Shown one piece after another: positions 24,423 through 34,168 of a stretch of 64,000 nt of DNA (positions are counted from its first letter, which is position 1; each line of letters starts with the position of its first letter). The notes under the pieces are model-generated. The model was not told where the DNA came from and searched no databases. It saw nothing but the letters and a program-made list of their open reading frames with translations. Origin of the DNA: Apostichopus japonicus (Eukaryota > Echinodermata > Holothuroidea > Aspidochirotida > Stichopodidae). The DNA lies in assembly GCF_037975245.1 (NCBI RefSeq), contig NC_092579.1:30465666-30529665 (forward strand), read 5' to 3'. Position numbers and translations under genes: made by a program.

Positions 24423-24424
<2 letters not shown>
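20721..24424. other. Gene-free stretch
   Basis: AT-rich unique-looking DNA with a G16 run at 22098-22113 and a G13 run at 24162-24174. Short open frames are present, but nothing is recognisable as an exon, RNA gene or mobile element. Confidence 0.45.

Positions 24425-24483
<59 letters not shown>
24425..24483. repeat. (AT)n microsatellite, left of the inserted element
   Basis: An uninterrupted run of about 29 AT units ends exactly where the CACTC terminus of the 5.28 kb element begins. It continues as (TA)n beyond the right terminus at 29760-29778, so the element appears to have split one microsatellite. Confidence 0.95.
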
Positions 24484-24486
<3 letters not shown>

Positions 24487-24720
24487 TCTAAAAACCAAAG
24501 TGCTGAAAACAGCACATAGAGTGCTATTTTACAGCACTTTCCAAGAGCCCTGAGAGGGACAGCACCCTAAGTGCTATAAATAACACTCTCAATGGTGCTA
24601 ACTATACTAGCACCTGAAAAGTGCTGCAACAGTCCCGCACTTTAAGTGCTACCACCAGCACTGGAAAGAGCAAAGTAGGCACCTGTAAGTGCAAGTCCTT
24701 AGGTCAGTATTAGGGTGTAC
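24484..24720. promoter_or_regulatory. Left subterminal AGTGCT/AGCACT array
   Basis: About eleven occurrences of AGTGCT, AGCACT or one-mismatch variants (AGCACC, GGTGCT) lie within ~200 bp, in both orientations and at irregular spacing of roughly 10-25 bp. In CACTA-type elements such subterminal motifs are transposase-binding sites. Binding here is inferred only from the arrangement. Confidence 0.6.
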
Positions 24721-25967
24721 AGAGCACCACTAACTGTAGACTCAGAATCTGTATCACTTGCAAAATATGGAATGTAAAGGGTAGGTCAAAACACAGCATC
24801 TCCTGACTGAAATAAAAGGGAACACATTTCTTTTCTTTCTTTCTTTTATTGCTTCCTGTACTTGAGAAATAAAAAATCATGAGTTAGACTTAAACCATAT
24901 AGTGTAGACAGATTAGCTTTAGTATGTCAGCTAAGCCCTTTGTTTACTATAAAAATTTAAGGCTGTTGACCAGAAGTGCTAGAGTATATCCATGCATAGT
25001 GTTCTAGCTTAACTTTATGTTTACATTTAGCCATGGATGTTACTAAGTTAAAACATGATATTAATTTACTGTATTAGTACTGAGTGATATTGACAGTAGA
25101 TGGGACTATGCACCCCTAAAATCCAGTAAAATCCAGATTCCAACTGGATAAGATCTCAGATTGGACAAAAATTAAATAAATAAACAAACCATTTTTTACC
25201 ACCCAATGAGGTTGAGTTTCCATGGTCTCATATTTTGAACAACATCTTCAAACCTATTCACTCCACTCTTTTCATGAAGTCAAATGAAAATAACACCAAC
25301 TTGATCCCCAAATAGGTCAAAAATAAACTGAAACACTGAATATCCTCTAACAGCTTGAATGAATGTTTTAAAACAAGATAAAAGTAACAGTGACAACACC
25401 CAATCAAGACTAAGTTAGATAAGCCTACGCTCCGAAGGGCGAGCAAGTGCCTGACATATTGTGAGTCATTAATTATTAATGAGTAATTCATATGAGTGGC
25501 TGTGGCTGAGATCTGGTGCAAGCAGTATCCCTCCCATGTTTATAAGCAACTTAAATTATCAACTGTACAACCTGAATAACTGGTCAAAACTTGATTTATC
25601 CATCACAACCAGGTTCATCTGGAGATGATTTTAGAGATATATGTGGGTCTAAGTTGTGTAGTGGTCAGTTTTGTATTTGTTTACCCTGTGTTGTAGGCCT
25701 TATAATTCTGTTAATGTCAAAAATCCAACTACACTTTATATAATAGCTACATACTAAGCTCTAAAGGATTACAAGAATTGAAACACTGATCCCAAAGATA
25801 AAACATACGGCATGTTTTTCTACTACAAAATGGCCATTGCAACTTACTTAAGAAACGTTATGAGAAATCATGAAAGAGATTAATGCTTGTAATTAAAACG
25901 AATAAATTTTCAGACATGCTTGCAAAAAACTTTCCTTTATGCTTTTAAACTAAACTGTGAACAGTCT

Positions 25968-26300
25968 CTACTCCACATTTTGCAAAGCAATCCTTATCTC
26001 CTTAACACAATTACTTATCTTTTGACCTGATGGAGGTATGCCATACACCACAGTTTGAATAAAGGTGTAGAAATCTGTGAGCTGCACCGCATATGCTACA
26101 ATAAAAACATAATGAACTTTCATTAGAATATCTGTAGCTGCTACAATTCCACATGCTTGCCTGGAAACAGGTAGGGCAACTCCATCCAGAACTACAAAAA
26201 ACTGCTGCAAGTCAGTCACATTGCTTCCAATGGCCAAGAGGTGTGGCTGTTTTCTGCTGAGTTGGCTTTTCTTTGCATATTCTTCCACATTTGTTCCGAT
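25968..26300 (-). CDS. Last coding exon of the SAMD3-like gene inside the element
   Basis: This exon encodes 110 residues and the TAG stop. It follows a clear acceptor (pyrimidine-rich tract plus TTAG at 26301-26304 on the minus strand) and joins the previous exon in phase 0. The sequence QPHLLAIGSN, then FFVVLDGVALP, then ATDILMKVHYVF and FYTFIQTVVYGI matches the C-terminal layout of a family of uncharacterised, often SAMD3-like proteins that are multicopy in fish and invertebrate genomes. The shared pattern is hPxLLxhG, FFhVhDG, A.D.LhKxhaVF and hFxFhQxxVYxI. Function is unknown. The family match is from memory and should be treated as provisional. Confidence 0.6.
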   Translation of the reverse strand: MGTNVEEYAKKSQLSRKQPHLLAIGSNVTDLQQFFVVLDGVALPVSRQACGIVAATDILMKVHYVFIVAYAVQLTDFYTFIQTVVYGIPPSGQKISNCVKEIRIALQNVE

Positions 26301-26812
26301 CTAAGAAGAATGGAAATTAATTCATGCATTAATTTCCAAAATAGTGCCGATTTCTCTAGTAACCTCTGAAAACTTCAACTAGTCCAGCTGACAATTACTT
26401 CACATCCTGCTTGCATCACTAACCGTACTATTATGTATCTTGCCTGAACTGCTGCCTGGCTTGTGCCATATTTTAACCAAATATAAAATCCATATTAATA
26501 ACTAACCAGCTACAAAAATATGCAAATATAACTTGATATATAATACAGGATTATCTGGCTCAGGTACAGAATAGTCTACATTAACCCACATCTGGATCAG
26601 ATAGTTTTATGTGGTTGACTCTTATCTCCTGAAGGAAAGACACATTTAATAAGAGCACCTACCTGGACCGCCCAGCACAGATTGAGCCAAGGGGCTGAGG
26701 CCTAGAGGACAGAATGTCAGTACCAATATCCCCTAGGCTCAAATGGTTAAAGATTGATCACTCTGCATGAATTTTGGCAGATCTTTCCCACTCAACACAC
26801 AAAACAACTTAC

Positions 26813-26931
26813 TGGTTGCCAGGCGATGAAGTAACGGACATTGTCATCTCGACTGCATTTTCTACTTTTCCTTGTGTTGAAAGACGGCAATAGGTGAACC
26901 AATGCAAAGAGACCGTACCTGGATGCATGTT
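26813..26931 (-). CDS. Penultimate coding exon of the SAMD3-like gene
   Basis: This 119 bp exon has an acceptor TTCTTCTTTAG (just above 26931) and a consensus donor GTAAGT (26807-26812 on the plus strand, reversed). It begins with two bases of a split codon and leaves in phase 0, matching the next exon. It reads HASRYGLFALVHLLPS, then NTRKSRKCSRDDNV and FIAWQP. The LhHLLPx followed by a basic KxxKCS stretch and a short 'ah..P' end corresponds to the segment that precedes the C-terminal domain in the same protein family. Confidence 0.55.
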
Positions 26932-28184
26932 CTAAAGAAGAAAATGAAAAGTTTCTTAATAATGAAAAACATAAAAACAGATTACATATCTCAACAAAAC
27001 AGATGTATATGTCAACAAAATAGTGTGACATGTCAGTTAGTAACTGTTTGTTCCTACTACTTGCTCTAGTAATTGCAATATACAAATTACACATAGGCAC
27101 TGCATGCCAAAAAAAAAGAAACACATTCTGATATACTTTTATGTCCACTGAACCCAATTACATAGGCCTATGTCAATTTCACAGTTATAGGTTTTTTCAA
27201 AGTCACTAAAATAAATATGGTGGAAGACTGAAGGATTTCTGGGATTCTTCTATAATTAATATTGGTTAGGCCAGGAAATTAATACTTTTGCTTATTGAAT
27301 ACACTGTTGGATGGAGGAAACTAAGGCATCAAGTGGTACAGTAACTTGTATCAATGAATGAACCAAGCAAGTGGCTATACAGGTACAACCCTACACCACC
27401 AGACTTACAACATTGGTTCTAGAATGTTTCTAGAATAATAACACACCCCTCCACCCACAGCGCTTTAACAGTACGTGGCTCAAGAAACAAATTTCCTTCA
27501 GTTTACCCTTACTCCACAGCTGGAATTAAAGCAAAAGTGAACAGGATTGCCAGCTTAATCAATTTTAGTGAATGGGCCTAAGAACTGGCTACAAATTTAG
27601 ACCCAATAGTTATAACCTTTGATCTGAAATCTGGATACAAGTTTTAATCCACTGATTTCAACAATTTGCGAGCAATCTGATAATGATCTGGCTATTTTTG
27701 ATTCACAAGCTGCAGCCTGAATTGACACTTAAATGATCTTTGACCTCAATTTTTGGATACATTCGTGATGGGTCCCCTCCCATGGATCAGCTTAGCCAAG
27801 TTAGCTCCAGTACTTGAAAATTCACATAAGACTGCAAGGAGATAATACCACTTAATGAACTATCGTTAGACAGGTAGATGCCCACCAATCACATAAGCTC
27901 CCACCAGCTTCTATGGTGTCAGAACTTAAGTCTTCTTCAAAATCTAGATTGGAATGTAATTTAGTTTTAGTTTAATCACTTTCATTCATTTCTTCCATGT
28001 ATGTTTAAAGAAAGTTGGGTACCAGACAAACTGTTAACAGCATTGCCACTTTTCTGTACATGATTTCACCTATAGCAGTCTTTTAAAGAGCTAACATACC
28101 AAATATTCACTACAGAAAACTTGACTGAACTTGCACAATGCGAGTCACATGACTACAAAATGTTAGCACTTTTTTGAAACATAC

Positions 28185-28349
28185 CCTCAGACTTTTCTGT
28201 TTCTTCAAATTCAAACCGAAGGTCCCGCAGAGCTGAGTTGGTGAGTACATGCTATGTACTTCCAAATGAAGCGGGAATGTACCCTCCCATTTCATCAAAA
28301 AGTTATTGGCGACCTGATCTCCATACATCTGCTCAAAGTCTTGCAAAAT
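28185..28349 (-). CDS. Upstream coding exon of the SAMD3-like gene
   Basis: This 165 bp exon (55 codons, phase 0 at both ends) has acceptor TTTTACTTGTAG and donor GTATGT. It reads ILQDFEQMYGDQVANNFLMK, then WEGTF and a Leu-rich tail. The 'DFxxhaGxxxxxxFLxxWxxxF' pattern is the segment that lies N-terminal to the LLP segment in the family. Its phase-0 exit does not match the phase-1 entry of the exon at 26931, so at least one exon of length 1 mod 3 between them was missed, or one boundary is wrong. The N-terminal (SAM-type) part was not located. Confidence 0.5.
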
Positions 28350-29473
28350 CTACAAGTAAAAGAATAGAACAAGAAAACATGCAATGAATCCCAAAACATG
28401 TCAGGTTTCTTTCATTTTTCTGCAAAAGCTTGCGTCTATAAACAGTATAAAAAAAGCATGTTTAAAGTTTCACCTAAATTTGTTTCAAATTAATTGGAAA
28501 ATTAAGCCTACCTATAGTCTTTCACTTTCCATGACAGAACATCTTAAGTGAAGCATATTTACATTGGGAGTCATCATTTCAAAAGAAAAGATACTTATAG
28601 TAGGCCTTCCTTGATAGGTGCAAACAAGGCAAACATTTGGGTACACAACATTAAGCGATGCATGAAATATGGGAAACACTATGAAGGTCAAATAAGAATA
28701 GGATGTATACAATTACTCTGATCATTATTTTATTTTTACATTTACTTTAATTTTTCTTTAAACCTGAATAATGTATGACTGTGAAGTATGGTTTGTACTT
28801 GTACTTTGTAGGCTACTTCATTTTGTAGTCGGCGATCACACACAGACCTTACACTGCAAAGTAACATTAACAACACAACGTTAGCCCTGTTACCACAATA
28901 ATGTTAGACCTAGGCTAGGCTACCACAAATTCAAAGCGTAATATGGAGTGACAGGCCGTCCAAAACGTTCTCTTGTGGTCGTCTAGCGGCCATCGGCTCA
29001 TATTCTTTAGGCATTGGCATATAAACCAATACCAATACTTATTGCATTGGGCCTGCCTCTCTTATACGTTAAGACTCTGTGATGGCCACTTGTGCAAACG
29101 CAGTAGACTGTAGTACCAGTAGTACACCTCAATCGAATCGCCATTTGCGGCCATAAAGTTAGGCCTTATAAATGTTACAATAAGGAGGTCGGCTAGGCCT
29201 ATATACGCCCAATCATAAACTTGGCATAGCCTAATGTTATATCAGAGCGCATTTGGCATTTACATACGTGAATAGACCTATGAAGTAAGTGGTAGGCTAC
29301 CATCACTAAGACGTCGACAGAGGTATTATTTCAAGGAAATTCCCGACGTCATCAGCAAAGCTAGGTTATTGAAAACATGAATGATCACTCAAATTTCATG
29401 AAAGGTCGCCATATCAGCTTTCAAATATTCCTTACTCTGGAGAATATTCACAGATTTCAATTCAGAAACTTAC

Positions 29474-29640
29474 GTCTGCCGGTGGAACGTTCGTCACGTC
29501 TAGCGATGCGATATGCAACTATTTGGTTATAACCAATAGCGTTGTTGCATGTTACTGACGTCACCGCCTTCAGCCAATCAAAAGTTAATACGAAACTTTC
29601 AGCACTTAACAAGTGCAGTGCGTCACAACTGCGGCGATAG
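29474..29640 (-). promoter_or_regulatory. Promoter-like region and possible first exon donor of the element's gene
   Basis: A locally GC- and CpG-richer patch contains a palindromic CRE, TGACGTCA, at 29556-29563. It also has two CCAAT boxes (29533-29537 and 29574-29578) and, on the minus strand, a perfect donor CGGCAGAC|GTAAGT at 29474. This is what a CRE/CCAAT promoter followed by a short 5' untranslated exon would look like, transcribing inward from the right end of the element. The transcription start is not determined. Confidence 0.5.
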
Positions 29641-29759
29641 CACTTTGGTATGGTGCAAGTTATTTAACACTTGAAGGTTGAGATACTAGCTCTTAAAGTG
29701 CTAATTGATGACTAGCACCGTGTTGGAGCTACTAAATTAGCACTTCAGTTTTTAGAGTG
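29575..29759. promoter_or_regulatory. Right subterminal AGTGCT/AGCACT array
   Basis: At least seven AGCACT/AGTGCT-type words (for example TCAGCACTTAACAAGTGC, ATAGCACTTTGG, TTAAAGTGCTAATTG, TTAGCACTTCAG) lie in the last 180 bp and mirror the left array. The array overlaps the inferred promoter, so element-end binding and gene expression could be coupled. Confidence 0.6.
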
Positions 29760-29778
29760 TATATATATATATATATAT
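29760..29778. repeat. (TA)n microsatellite, right of the inserted element
   Basis: About nine TA units begin immediately after the GAGTG terminus and form the right part of the microsatellite interrupted by the element. Confidence 0.95.
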
Positions 29779-29963
29779 GCCACTTGAAATTTGAAAGTAT
29801 CAACATCAAATACACATGTTAGAGATTGTTATGTGAAGTGACATCGGTCTTAAACCATAATATTTTCGTTGAGATCGGAATTTTCGCAGCAAAAATCACG
29901 TTGCTGTCCTCTATTGTGCGCGTTGTTATTCACGTCTGAGTGGTTACTTATTTCATCTTAATG

Positions 29964-30125
29964 TCTCATCTTCGTTCTGCCTCTCTCCCATCCCTCCAAA
30001 CAGACACAAACAACTCATCTCATCTTCGTTCTGCCTCTCTCCCATCCCTCCAAACAGACACAAACAACTCATCTCATCTTCGTTCTGCCTCTCTCCCATC
30101 CCTCCAAACAGACACATACAACTCA
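29964..30125 (+). repeat. 54 bp tandem repeat, three copies
   Basis: Three almost identical units begin at 29964, 30018 and 30072, each containing TCATCTTCGTTCTGCCTCTC and CCATCCCTCCAAACAGACAC. The unit is 18 codons, so open frames run through on both strands (repeat peptide SHLRSASLPSLQTDTNNS on the plus strand). There is no other evidence of coding. Confidence 0.95.
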
Positions 30126-30364
30126 TTGAGTACTCCTTATAGTCTGAACTTCGAAGACACATTTGAGCCTATTATTATTTTCATTTTCATTTTTCTATGC
30201 GCACATAAAAATGGCTTCCATGTCTACCCTAAGTTTATCTGTTTCGGTGGACACATGTATTGATTTGTCCTATAAGTTGCTCTACTGTAAAACTCAATAT
30301 CATTATCTCATCTCCCTACATTTAATCTATATTATACTTCACCCCACATCAGAAATGTGATTGG

Positions 30365-30790
30365 GTGAGGGTGTATGGGGGGGGGTGCGTGTGTAAACAA
30401 GTGTGTCGCGAACTCCTAAACCGTAAGTCCGATCAAGTTCAAACTTGGTGGGTAGATGCTTGACCATGTAAACTCGTTCCTGTGTGATTGATGACGTTAT
30501 AGATGAAATGGTCAAGAACCTACAATTGATTGATTTTTAGCCATTTTCTGCTTGTCAACATGTGAAAAGGCATTTAACAACACGATATGTATAGAGAATG
30601 ATCACATGAATTTGAAAAATAGGACAGATTTAAGGTCGGGGTCAAAGGTCAATTGAGGTCAAAGGTCAATTTGGCCTATGTGCGAAAAAGTGTGTGTCGC
30701 TAATCCTGCTACACCGTAATTTCGTTCAAGTTCAAACTAACTGTGTCAACAAATGGCATACTGTTTAGCAAATTCAGGATGCTAAGAGTA
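30365..30790 (+). repeat. Dispersed repeat with two related sub-units
   Basis: Two stretches share GTGTGTCGC, a CTAAACCGTAAGTCCG- or CTACACCGTAATTTCG-type word and ATCAAGTTCAAACT or TTCAAGTTCAAACT (about 30400-30450 and 30690-30740). Between them is GGGGTCAAAGGTCAATTG followed by AGGTCAAAGGTCAATTTG. This looks like a degenerate dispersed repeat and not a gene. Confidence 0.5.
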
Positions 30791-30799
30791 TATTCATGA

Positions 30800-31669
30800 A
30801 CGAGATATGATCTGCAACTCCATGGATTGCCGCCCTCTTATTGAACTTCTAAAGAAACGTGTACCAAGGGAGAGAGTCTGGACACAGTCCCTTTACAGTA
30901 CGAACGTGACCGTGCCTATATCTGTTATACGATTGTCTATAGTAGTATTACGAATTCATGAAAAGAAGTTAAACCAGAAACTGCTGATGACTTTAACTCC
31001 AGGTCATTTTGCGTTCATTTCAGGGATGTCACGCAAACTTTTGTTTCCATTAAGGTTATAGAAATACAATAGAATATTGATGTTTGTTGGGAGGCTAAAC
31101 AGTTTTTGGAGGCTACAATAACGGGAAACATCATTTAGCATGTACGTGCAGTCATCGTTGGTTAGCGTTCATTGTCCGTTCTGTAAAATAACAGAACGTT
31201 ACGAACTAAAAAAGTACCGCAATACCTTAAATTAACATTCGCTGTTCCTTGTAGAATAACAGTTGAACGCACTTTTAATAATTAAATAACGATAATTAAG
31301 TATAAACTTATTTAATGGTGGGTATAATGACTTAACACCCATTATTTAACCTTTGTGTGAATGCACAATGACACTTTATTACCGTTTTGTATCATTTACC
31401 ACACATCGGGACACTGTCAATTTGCGTATTCATACATATTCATTATGAAGGTATTACCCAACTTTCTGTGGGTTATATTCTCGTTAGGTGATTTAGGTGC
31501 CTACGTATTCACATCACGCGTCTAATCAATCATATTGGTTGTTAAACGTATTGTATTTGATATGAATGCATGTATATATTGCGTGAAAATTGTTGCTGCT
31601 TGTGCTAAATTTAAAGTAACAGTTTTCACAATTTTTGCAAATATAAAAAGTTGGTATATATACGTTTTA
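30800..31669. other. No gene seen
   Basis: Unique-looking DNA. An 84-codon plus-strand frame at 30807-31061 has no recognised motif and no exon signals. Confidence 0.4.
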
Positions 31670-31812
31670 GACCATCTAACATGGAAAAACCGTAAATTAC
31701 CCCTTGGTGGAAACCCCACCGTGCTTTCGCCCGCCCGGGTTTGAACCCACGGCCTCCCAGATGTTAGATCTTCAGTGGATTTTTAATGTAACCGCCTTTA
31801 TGCACTCGACGT
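31670..31812 (-). mobile_element. tRNA-derived SINE head, partial copy
   Basis: Read on the minus strand it has an A-box-like CGAGTGCATAAAGGCGG, a B box GGTTCAAACCC (31737-31747) within GTGGGTTCAAACCCGGGCGG, then GGTGGGGTTTCCACC and ACGGTTTTTCCATG. The order and words match the fuller SINE at 62838-63144 (GTGGATAAAGGCGG, GGTTCGATTCC, AAGGTGGGTTTTTCATCC, ACGGTTTTCCCATC). The 3' part is missing or decayed. Confidence 0.7.
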
Positions 31813-32439
31813 GAGCGCTGGCTTCTAATGATTGTGTATGGAAACATGCAGTTGTAGAAATTCTTAGTCCAAAATGTTCCCAACGATGTTTGGTCTTGTA
31901 CTGAAAGTCTGTATTTACATATTCCATACATAGCCTATATATGATGTGACGAATCATCTGCCTGGGGGATCGTTATCGTTTAAATTTTGTCATTATGCAT
32001 CAAATTATGGAAGAAACTTGGGTTAATTTACATTCAAAATGATATAGTCTAGGCATGAAGTATGGGGCCATGACATCAACATCTTGAAGTGGCGCCGATC
32101 GTTTATCAAATAAGCTATTTCTCTCCTTTTTCTTAAAATTTGGAAGACACGAGTTATATCATGAGATATTCTTTGCATTGAGTTTGTGAGGGCAAAAGCT
32201 AATCGTTTCTGTTGTAAAATATTTTGTCTACTAAATTTCTGTACATTCACATTCAGTATGAACTATATATATCTGATGCTTTGCCAGCATTATTTTAAGT
32301 ATTATAAACTTTATAATATCCTATCATGGGAAATCATCGAGATTTAAAGTGCCAGCTTTTGTGGCAGTTTGCGTCATATGAGAAAAAGATGAATTAACTT
32401 GAATGTAAACGAAACATTCTTCTTCCCACTATACTTAAT
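31813..32439. other. No gene seen
   Basis: Unique-looking AT-rich spacer without recognisable features. Confidence 0.4.
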
Positions 32440-32741
32440 GGAATATACTCAACCATACTTACCCGTGCTTATATTATAACCTACCCATTTACATATCAGT
32501 ACTACGCACGATATATAGGCTATAGACGTATACTCATGCCTTGAGTTACCAGACTGTATACTTACCCACGTATACCCATGTGTCTTTAAGTATTACTTTG
32601 CTCGAGTATATTCTCAACAATACTCTTCTTTAGACGTCTATTCTATACAATTCATACTCATTTGTAAAAGTATTCTCAATAATACTTACTGAAGTATTTA
32701 CACATTCTCAGCAATACTCAAATTTAGATGTATTCTCAGCT

Positions 32742-32782
<41 letters not shown>

Positions 32783-33270
32783 TTGTTATCTGTTCATGTA
32801 GTAGATTCATTCCCAACTGTATAGCTATATACTTACCGGTACTCGTATTCTCAACACTAATTACCAGACTAAAGACATATCTCAACACCTTGAACATGCT
32901 AGCATATAGACTCAACAGTACGTACCCATCAATATAGTCACGCATACTCAACAATACGTACCCGCACTGGATATATTCTCAAAATGTCAACAATACTGTT
33001 GCGTATGGATGTATAGTGTCAACAGTATAATTGAAAAGAATACGTACCTTTCCCGTCAACAGTGACGTATTCTCAAGAATACACTTACGCGTGTGCAGAC
33101 ATTCTCAACAATACTTACAGAATTACAGACGTATTCTCAACCACACTTATCCGTCACTAGTGACGTATTCTCAAGAATACTCTACACGTATGTAGATATT
33201 CTCAACAATATAGTTTACCCGTCTATAGAGGTGTCCTGAAGAATCCTTACTCATATTCTTGTAATACTTA
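32440..33270 (+). repeat. Degenerate satellite of TATTCTCAACAATACTTAC units
   Basis: Roughly twenty imperfect occurrences of a TATTCTCAACAATACTTAC-like word are separated by 15-35 bp with variable linkers such as CCCGTCTATAGACGT and CACGTATGTAGA. A (CAA)n/(CAT)n run lies inside at about 32740-32782. Sharing of both core and linker words implies an old tandem array. Confidence 0.75.
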
Positions 33271-34168
33271 CCAATAGTGGCTTCATTTCACATTGCTGTA
33301 TAGTACCATCCGTCTAGTTTACTTTCACAATAACTTAACTTGAATAATAAATACGGGAGATTATCCCCTCGAGATGAAACTCTCCACCTAATACCGAGGA
33401 TTTGATATAATCCCAAACAACGCCACATAAATCAACACAATTCATGGAAACTTGTACAAGTACATGTAAAGAATGAAGAAGATATGAAAACAGTCGACGA
33501 TTTGAAAGAAGTCCGAGCAAAATTAAAATAACACTTCAATTTGTCCAGCATAGGGGTTTAGTAGGAATTTAACTGACCTTTATGATTTAAAACTTGGTTC
33601 TTAACTTTTCTGGGGACGGTAGTTCACTGACATATTTGCGTCGTGAAAGCTTAGTTACTAGTTAAATGTTGTTTGTCAAATTTGTAAGGGGATTTACTAC
33701 AAGAGGACTACTTAAGTCACTGTTCGGGATGCTCTCCATTGATTTGACAGCTGTATATATACGCTCTGTGATCTACATCATTCTTGCCTTAGCAACGTTT
33801 TACCTTTCATTGTGCATCCACTTATCAATAATTGTATGATGCTGTAGGCATACATGCCGACCATTCATACCCACTTTTCACAGATTGATAATAATGGGCA
33901 GAATACTGGTTATGTAAATAATGATGAGCAGAAAATCAGTAACAATTTTCAAATAGAAAAATTATAAATTTAAGTAATGACATGGTTTTACGTTGTCCAT
34001 CTCAACAGTCGTAGTCTCTTTAAAAGCTTTTAATTGCATAACGGATTACCTACAACTTCTTAATAATAATTTTGCAGCACTGGATTTTACTTTAACTTGA
34101 TTTCGTAACACTATTTCAGCTCTTTTGGAAATTGATAATTATTCATTAGTAGAAAACCATAAACCATT
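33271..34168. other. No gene seen
   Basis: Spacer between two repeat arrays. No exon or RNA gene was recognised. Confidence 0.4.

Larger units (their letters stand above)
24484..29759. mobile_element. 5.28 kb CACTC-ended DNA element carrying a spliced gene
   Basis: The left end CACTCTAAAAACCAAAGTGC and the right end (reverse complement) CACTCTAAAAACTGAAGTGC form a terminal inverted repeat with two mismatches over 20 bases. Both subterminal regions are packed with AGTGCT/AGCACT words in both orientations, a layout known from CACTA/EnSpm elements, whose termini also begin CACT. The element lies in a TA microsatellite, so a TA or TATA target duplication is possible but cannot be distinguished from the surrounding repeat. 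No transposase was recognised. A minus-strand spliced gene occupies about 25968-29474, with a promoter-like region just inside the right end. It may be a non-autonomous element that captured a gene, or an element type whose own protein is this gene. Confidence 0.75.

Noticed and set aside
27770-27840. Missing exon of the SAMD3-like gene, based on a strong acceptor TATTATCTCCTTGCAG
   Set aside because: In the phase required after the upstream exon the frame hits a stop after 14 codons and no suitable donor precedes it, so I did not include it.
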